NCBI RefSeq assembly: GCF_043641665.1
Contig: NC_092186.1
Coordinates: 23,132,001 to 23,196,000 of the forward strand
Length of the DNA: 64,000 bases
From: Enoplosus armatus
Lineage: Eukaryota; Chordata; Actinopteri; Centrarchiformes; Enoplosidae
Reading direction: 5' to 3'
Position numbers and translations under genes: made by a program. Positions 51,601 through 60,400 of the stretch are shown one piece after another. Every line of letters begins with the position of its first letter. Position 1 is the stretch's first letter. The notes under the pieces are model-generated. The model made no database searches. It was not told the origin of the DNA and saw only the letters and a program-made list of their open reading frames with translations.

Positions 51601-54600
51601 TGCTGATTAGTTTGTACACCAATAGTGAGAATGTCTGGGAAAAGTAGATCGTAGATATATTTGTTAATAGATCACTGAAGTCCTTGTTTGGGTCATTTTG
51701 GAAGGCACTGACAGTCTACTTTGTCATATAGGTATGCGGGTATGAGGACTTGGCATTACAGTACATGTATATGACTGAGTGGAAGCATTATTATCCATCC
51801 ATTTTCCACCAATTACCTGGGTCCAGGTCATCGTAGCAGCAGATTAAGCAGAGTAGCGCAGGTGTCCTTTGCCTTCGCCGTATCCCCCAGAATCCCAAGG
51901 CATTCCCAAGTCCATAAATATTCCCGTCAGCGTGTTCTGGATTTGCCCCAAGCCAGACTTTCCAAAAATAGTCACAGAGGGGTGTCCAGGAGCATACTGA
52001 TCAGAAGCGCAAAGCACCTCATCTGGCACCTTTCAGCATGAAGGAAACTACAAGCTAGGAAACGAATACCGAGCATTTATGACTGCAGTCTTACTCTGCA
52101 AAGGCCAAAAGTGAAGGTTGGTGTATACATCACCTGTTATGTAAAGAGCTTACCATGAGGCTAAGCTCCATCTTCCCCATGATGCATCGGTATAGTGTCT
52201 GCATTACTGCAGTCTTTGTGCTTATCTGCCTGGCATTCTCGTGTTCCATTGAACCCTTGCGACACCACAGGATGCTTAACCTTGCTAGAGAGTTGTGCCT
52301 CTGAACGTAATACAATAGTTGCTGTCCGCCACGCTGGAGGTTTGGCCCTAGGGATGGCAATATCAGGCGGTCGGTCCTTCGGTTTGTTCCATACTGGAAT
52401 ATCTCAACAGCTATTACATTGATGTGAAATGTTGTACAGACATTCATGTTCCCCATCAGGATGAATTGACTTCGTTCACCTCTTCACTCACCAAGTCAAG
52501 ATTTCAATTTGTCCAACACAGTAGCATGGCTGAAGACTCTTTGCCTTGTGTCAGTCATTATTTGTTAGACGTTGCTTGTCAGGAAAGCTGTTTTTGGCCA
52601 TTTGAACAAACATCCTATCATTTTATGGTGAGTGCAGTCTCTGATTACAGGGAAGGGGAAGTGTAGCTCGAATCTTAAGGAACACAAAAATGCTATGCAT
52701 GGTTTCTTTAAACCTACATTAACTGAGTTTTTGACCACCTTGGGGCTGTGCCACAAGCTGTGAACTGTAAACAGAACATCTGACATATTATTACCAATGT
52801 TAGCTAACAGTTGCCTTTCTACACATCCATTACATAGGAGCAACATCAGCATTCATTTGAAGTTCTGGTTTCTGGTCACCTGATAAAAGTCCAATATTCA
52901 CTCTCCTTTTAGCTCTGTTTTGGTCTCCAGCAAAAATATCTTAAGCTGCTAAATGTTCCACTGCGTTCACCAGCTAGTCAGTCACTTAGCCTGTTTGTGC
53001 ACGGTGAGTTTATCAAATCGTTTCCGCTGAAAGCGAAAGGTTGATGAGTTGTGAACCAAAACATTAGGGCTGCTGTGCCTAAAACCAAAACAATGAGCTG
53101 AAAGACGCTAAAACAGTCCACAGAGTTGAAGGGAACTGCAAAACTGGTGCCAATTTTCACCACTAGCCATCCATTTCACATGCACATAGTAATCTTTTTC
53201 ATCGTTCATGTAAAAATATTAGTGCAGCTGAATAAAATAATTGTATCACTATCCAACTTAATTTCTGATCGTCTCTCTAAAATATTAACCCTTTGTCCTC
53301 AGGCCCGTCCAGTGTCAGCTCGTCCCACCATGGCTGCCCTGCTGGAGAAAATGCCCCCTGACTACGCTCTGGCAACCTGCCCTGAGAAACCAACTGATGA
53401 CACCATCAAAGTAAGACCTGTCGTACCACAGAAACCTGAAGACATCACATCCAGGATGCCTGCCGATTGGAGGCAACAGCTCCTTAGGCACATAGAGGCC
53501 AAACGATTGGACAGGGTACGTCAATGCAATGCAGGAAAAACACTGAGGAGGGAGATACACACAAACTCACACACACACACACACACGCAGCATTCGGAGG
53601 CCCCCCCTGTCTGTATCTGTGTAAGTCTGTGTTGTAGGGTTGACCAGATATGTGTCCGGCTGCATGTGTGTCCCATCCACACTGTCGCTCTGTCAGCCTG
53701 ACCGCACACTCACTACTGGACATGCGCTGAAGAAATCACACGTCCTGAAATACAGTTCAACAAAATCTGCAAGTAATTTGAGTTTGCTGCAAGATCTGCT
53801 GTTAATTTAAGATACAGCAGAGGCAGTTCTTGAAACACTCAGTCACGTTTTAAGGATGAAGATAATTTGCAGGGCACTGTAGTCATAGCATGTGAATCAA
53901 CACTGATCTAGGGAACAGCAATATGTGTAAAAGAGTATTTTAACATTTTGGGAAATATTTTTATTCGCTTTCTTCGACACCACTCGAGAGCACGGGGAAA
54001 AAAACAGCTAGCCTGGCTCTGTCCAAAGCAACAAACATTCACCTGCCAAAGCTCCATCACATAACGTGAGTAGCAGCGAGACTCCAGAAAGTTTACCGAC
54101 CCCAGAGAAGAAATAGTTCCAGCAAATAACCCCTGTTAAAGCGCAACTCGCTGTTTGTACACGATGTAACGTGGGAGACATAATTAGGGAGACATCGTAC
54201 AGACATGAGAGCGCTATCAGTCTTCTCGTCTAACTCTCAGCAAGAAAGTGAATAAACATGTTTTCCAAAATGTCAAACTTTCAAACAAATTCTTTTAATC
54301 AGAACCGGTGCCTCAACAGACAGGACAATCAGACGCAGTAGGGCGGAGGTCTGGAGCACACAGTTATAAAAAAAAATGTAAAAAGCTTTTTGGCAACACG
54401 CATCTTATGATCTTCTCTAGCCTGTCACATGGTGCAAAATACATCCACCTCGCCAAAACAAAAAGCTGTGGGATGGCGCAATGAAGCATTAAAGCACATT
54501 GTCTGTAAACGCAGAAGTTTAACATGTATAATAAAACCTTATGTTATAGGTTTATTGTTTGTTTAAATGTCCACGTATGTTACTACATAACTAATTTGAA

Positions 54601-57414
54601 AACTTGCATACTAATGTTGGAATGAATTGACCCACCAGTTGTTTGCTTGTATGACACTATGTTCTCTGTGTGTATTGACCGATCACTAGCTAACATTTCT
54701 CTGTGCTTTCAGCGACTCTGCACTGTTGTTGTTGTTGTTGTTGTTTTATCAGTGTTACTGTTGTTTGTCTGTGGAGCTCACAGTGTGTTGTCAAAACGCT
54801 GCAGCCCGCTGTGTAGGCTCCGCCCCCAACCCCACCCCCCCCCTCCCCCTTACATTCACCCATGTCATGTGATGTTGTCTTCTCCAATCAGAGTGGTGTC
54901 CTAAAGCACAACACGCTCACGCTGGGCATGCTCTGTCAGGGCGGGGGTCATGGCCAGGGGCGCAGCAGCACTTTGAACTTTAACCTTTACAATAACACTA
55001 AGCATGAGCCCCCTGCTGGCCGCTGGCTGCCACTACCTCCTCCTCCATCTGCTAACGCTGTGAGTATCCCTCTGAGAACAATGAACCCCTGGTACTGCTG
55101 TTATTACTGCACACATAGGTAATTATAGAGAATAGCTGCCACTGCCTCCTCACCCAACTACAGCAACCATGAACTGTTATTTAACTGTGTGCCATTATTG
55201 CTATCATAATTTAGATTTTTATAACTACATTGTCTACCTCCCCCGGCTGTGAGTATCGACGAACCGGGTATGATACGTTTTCAAATCCCATGAATCTTCC
55301 TCGACATGACTGAAAGCCACTTAAAACATCAAGTGTAGCAGCCTGTGAGCACATTCTGGTGATGGATTGGTATTTCACGAGTTGGGACCCAACTAGAAGA
55401 CACTTTCCACATGTCAAGGTTACCAAAGCAAACAGAGATTGAGGCAGAGCAACAAACAGACATTCGTCTCCGCCATCCTAAAACAATTTATTATGTCAAT
55501 CTACTGGTGGATCTTTGTTGTCTGACACGTGGAGCTGTTGGGCATTGCAGGTCTACACCACATTCAACCATTTTAGGGCTTACCATGGGGGCTGGCTCTC
55601 TTATTCTTATTAGCTATAAAGTTTGTTTTTTATTTTTCTACTACCTGCCACGTTATACAAATAAGGAATAGTCTTTTTAAGGCCCTCAGAACTTGTTTTC
55701 TCCAACAGCTTCTTAATATGGGTGATGGGATGCCAAGTGAACACACAATTTTCTGCACACTTTTGGTGATTTCACATGTGAGATTACAGTATTTCTTTTT
55801 TTTTTGTCCCTCTGGGCTCTTCATACTGGTTTGAAGTGGGCGGGGCCCAGTCAGGAAAGGGGATGTCACGTTATTTCCATGAGCCGATCAGGATTTGGCA
55901 GCATTTGAATCTGAATCTGAGGACAATAAGTGGGTTGTTTGATCACTGTCAAATCAAATCTGATCAAGCCACACTCCCACAATCCTGATGAAACAGATTC
56001 GTTTTTTGAGTATTAAGCCACTGATAAATAATACCTAAAGACGTTTTTCAACTGTGGTTGTTGCTTATTTAATCATTAATATTTAATGTCGTAGAGAAGT
56101 GCCATGTGTTAAGGGGATGTAGGAGGAAGGGGCATCAGACCGTGTTGGCTGGTGGTAACATCGTCCTACAGTATCCATACTTAAAACGACAGAATCTCAC
56201 ATAACATTAATATAAACCTGTCTGAAACTCGTGCAGGCAAAGGTTGATACCTGAATTAATGACTTAAGTTAAATGTTCATTTCCAGTAATGGTCACTCTG
56301 TGTGTGTCTCTCTCTCTCAGACCCCCTCTCAGCAGGCTGCCATGCTGGATAATGACCAGGAGGGGGTGTCAGGGAGCAACCAGTGGGCTCCCTACTCACT
56401 TGGTCGGAGGGACGTCCCACCTGACAACCTCATGAAAAAGGTAAGAGCTGATCCTGGAAATACATGCATTTAAAATGAATGGTATCCATTCCTCTGGTGT
56501 GTCATTTTTCATGCCGTGCCTCTAACTGCCCCTCCTCCGTCCACAGAGTGCCCACTCCCACAACCCGTCCCACCAGTCGCACAACACACACATGATCGTC
56601 ACTTCCTCTTCCTCCTCCTCGTCCACTACGCCTCATCGTGTGGTCGGGCAGCAGGGCTACGACGGGATGATGAACAAAGGGGGCCAGTACCAACCAGGGA
56701 TGCCCTTGTCAGTGGTTCCCTCTGGGGGGCCGGGCCAGTACCAAGGCACCATGCCTCAAGGTAAATGGTAATAAGTTCAAAATGGTTTATTTGTGAAGAT
56801 TTATTTTGGGGTTGAAACTCCAAATGTGCCCAAGGAGTGTGAGACTACTTTGTAGTTTATTGGGTTACCCCTGTTTATTCCGGAAAGGTTTGGTATTTAT
56901 AGATTTGTTTGTTGGTTTCTTTGTTTTATTTGTCTTAAATTCAGTTCAAGGTACTGTAGCATGAAAGTTCAATTTAATTTGCCCCAGTTTAAAGTTTGAA
57001 ACCTGACATTACCCAGCAATAGTACATCAGTCGGGCAGTGTATAATTTAAGCATGTGTTCCATGTGTCTCAAGTCAACAGCCTACTCATTAATCAATCAT
57101 AGGGAGTTTTATGTCAGAGTGTGAGACGCCATTTATTTTTTTCCGTCCAGGCCTTCCTGCTCCTGGACAGGCTTACCCCAGCTCCGGCCTGCCCATGGCA
57201 CTGTCCCCATCTGGGAATCAGCCCCAGTACAACCCCCATACCTCCCACTCTTCCCATCAGCCCGCCACCAACCCCCAGTACCACAGCAACCAGGGCATGG
57301 TCCATAGCAACCAGGTTGTCATGACCCACACCAACCCACGGCCTCAGAGCGCTCGCTGCCTGTTGCAGACTAAAGGCCAGAAGAGCACGGACGGTTTCCA
57401 GGAGCAGGTATCTC

Positions 57415-57457
<43 letters not shown>

Positions 57458-60400
57458 GGCTGTCCATCTGTCTGTCTTCAACAACCACAACCCACACTAT
57501 CTTGGAGTTCTGAGTTGTGCTCAAATGATGGCTAAATATATAGTAACGTATTTATATAGTGTATGTAGTATCAATCAGTCAGTCAAAATGTATTTGCAAA
57601 GTGTTACAAATGACTGACGAGCTGATAATAATACAGTACAGCGCAAATGCAAACAGGAAAACGATTTGAGACTAATGCACACAAGAAATAGAAATGGTAA
57701 AAGCGAGATAACACAGAGATATAGACAGAGAACGAACCAACAAGCTAAGTTGGCAGAGACAGAAGTGGTTAATGTTAACTACTGTAGCCAGATCAGATGT
57801 GTCAAAAAGAGGACATGATGGTTACCAGATCAGATGCTCATGTCGGCAAGTGGATTTTGAAGGTTCCACGTAAGGCCAACAAGCTGTGAACTGAGGGACA
57901 CGAAACATTATAATAACTGGGACATGTGAGTGTAATTTTAGCCTCCTAACAGCAACGCTTTGTGAAGAAGCAGGGTCTAGAAAAAGCCATGGAGGCGTAG
58001 TTCTAAATCCGAGATATCTCACAGATGGAGATCACTGTACCAGTTTAGGTAGGAACATGAAGTCATTCACACCACCCGGATCAGCTGATCTCCCTGCGGG
58101 GTTTTGTTTTTCCCTTCCTAGTATGAGATTTATTATGCCAAATAGAAAAACTCTGACAAGGATATTTGTGGCTCAATTGTTGTTGCCAGAGAACTGAGGA
58201 CCTCCAATATAGCTGCCAAAACGTGTCACACACCACATGAAAGCCCTCTTCCACTGTCGTACATGTTGTCTATCTACTCTGTGCTTGTGTAGGGATGGTT
58301 ATGGTCTTTGTATTTCACTTTCACTTTGTCTTTCTTTTTTCTTTTCTTGTCCTTTCTGCCTGTCTTCTTCTCCCCTTCCTCTTTCTCTAGTTGTGTGTGA
58401 GAATAGAGAAGAACCCTGGTCTTGGTTTCAGTATCTCTGGTGGCATCAGTGGCCAGGGGAACCCCTTCAAACCCTCCGACATGGTACGACCCGACCCGGC
58501 CTGCCAGCCAATCACAGCCTCCCCTGCTTTACCTCAGAGTTGCCATGGAAACTGCTGCTCGTTACCGCAGTGTTTCGTCTATCTGTCCGTGTGTCTGTCT
58601 GTGGGCCAGCAGTTGACGTGGTCAACTTTGAGTCTGTGATCTTGTACTACAGACTGTTGGGGGAGAAAGCAGTTTAATTGAGGTTGGTTTATTTGAAGGG
58701 GTAAAGAAGCCTGAGGTGTGATAAAGTATATCAAAACTAAACCTCTTGAATTAATGGAAATCCTTGTTAGCATCAGGATGTACAAGTACAAGAAGCTATT
58801 TTGATACCCGACACACACACACTGTGCGTGTACATAGACATTCAAAGTATTAGGTCTCTTGGAAAATGAAGTTAAACTTGAATATTTCAGTATTTAGAAA
58901 TTCGTGCCCACGTGCATACGCGGTGTCTCATTACGAGATAGGCCAAACTCCTTTATCATTTCCACTTCTGAGTTTGACTGATTCTGTCAGTATGTGCCTT
59001 GCACTGGGAGCCTGTTGGGGTTGCAGATCCCCCAGGCCTCCCGCACATGGCAGTCTGTCCTAGAAACATGCTGCTATAGTCAGTCTAAAGGAGCGAGGCT
59101 GCTCACCGAGCTCTGACAGCTATTTTGGGACGGCTGCTTTAGTTCTGGGACACCGTGGGTGATTTTAGATGTTCAACACTTTGATCTCGGGACGGGAAGT
59201 ATGGCAGATTTCACTGACTGTTATTCAGACGTTGAGTAACTGACGAGACGGCTGGTCTATAAATAGAGAGCCTACAAGAAGAGTTCTTGAAACAGTCGGA
59301 CTCTGCGCAGCCCATGTGACAAATGGTGAATTAATTTAAGTCGGGGGTGTGATGATATAGAAACTGTCAATTCATCATTTAACTTAAGTTTTAAGGGGAC
59401 AAGTAGTGACTCAGTTGCTGACACGTACAGTTATTTAATCATTCCCATCTCTACTGGTGTCCATAAAGCTTCCACCGGCTGCAGTTTGTCCATTATTAAT
59501 GCTGTGTTACACGGCCAGCGAGTGGAGTCAATGCAAATGATCAGTTTCTCAAGGGATTCTTCTGAATATTTTGTTAAGGAAAGAACATGCATACTGTATA
59601 CATGTAGACATACTTAATCTATCCATGTTAATGGATTAATGGCATTAACATTAGATTAAAATGTTTACCTTTACCATCATACTGTAGCTTTCTAGAATCT
59701 CAGTGTATAGTGAGCAGCGACAGTGATTGTCAGTCACCTGCTGATCTTCTGCAGTGATGCCGGTTAACGTTAATGTTCTAAAGTGAAACGCGCTAAATGT
59801 GGCGTGACAAGAACCGTATGTCTGCTTTGCGCACCCCAGACCCCGCACGTGTGGCCCCCACGGGCTCCCACGGGGTCCCGCGGTGGATGTTTACCTTCTG
59901 TCACCTCCAAAATTTCCTTTTAATCACCTTGCTCCTACTCTGGTTCCCCTTGTTACTTCCCATCCACACATGCGAGGCATCTTGGTTGCTTTCATGCCGT
60001 TGTCAGTGGTTGTCTGCACTCAGGACTGATACGTCAGCAGTTGTAGCTCAAGCAAACACGGATGCTTTTGATTTTGTTTCTTTTGTCGTCTTTTCTGACC
60101 TACTTACGAGAACTCCTCTCGCTTCCACATACACATTTGGGACTATTTCAGTCAGAGCAGACATTGCCGGGTTTAAGACTACTTCATTTTCTTTGAATGT
60201 AAATTAAGGTTAGACCCGAGGCGAGCTCGAGCCAGAGTTTAAATAGTTAAAAAGAACTGTGTAAGTAAACAGCTTGACTGATTAATTATACATCTGTGGT
60301 TTTGATCCCGAGAGCCCTACCACAGCCACCGCTGTTCCACAGGACTGTGGCTCCCCCTTGTGATCAACTTGTTGTTTGCACCCATCCTCTGATTTCTCTG

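Noticed and set aside
29364..58483. Assignment to erbin (ERBIN) or scrib
   Set aside because: The leucine-rich repeats are similar, but wording such as [26 protein letters not shown] and [18 protein letters not shown] fits LRRC7 better, and scribble has four PDZ domains with a different linker.
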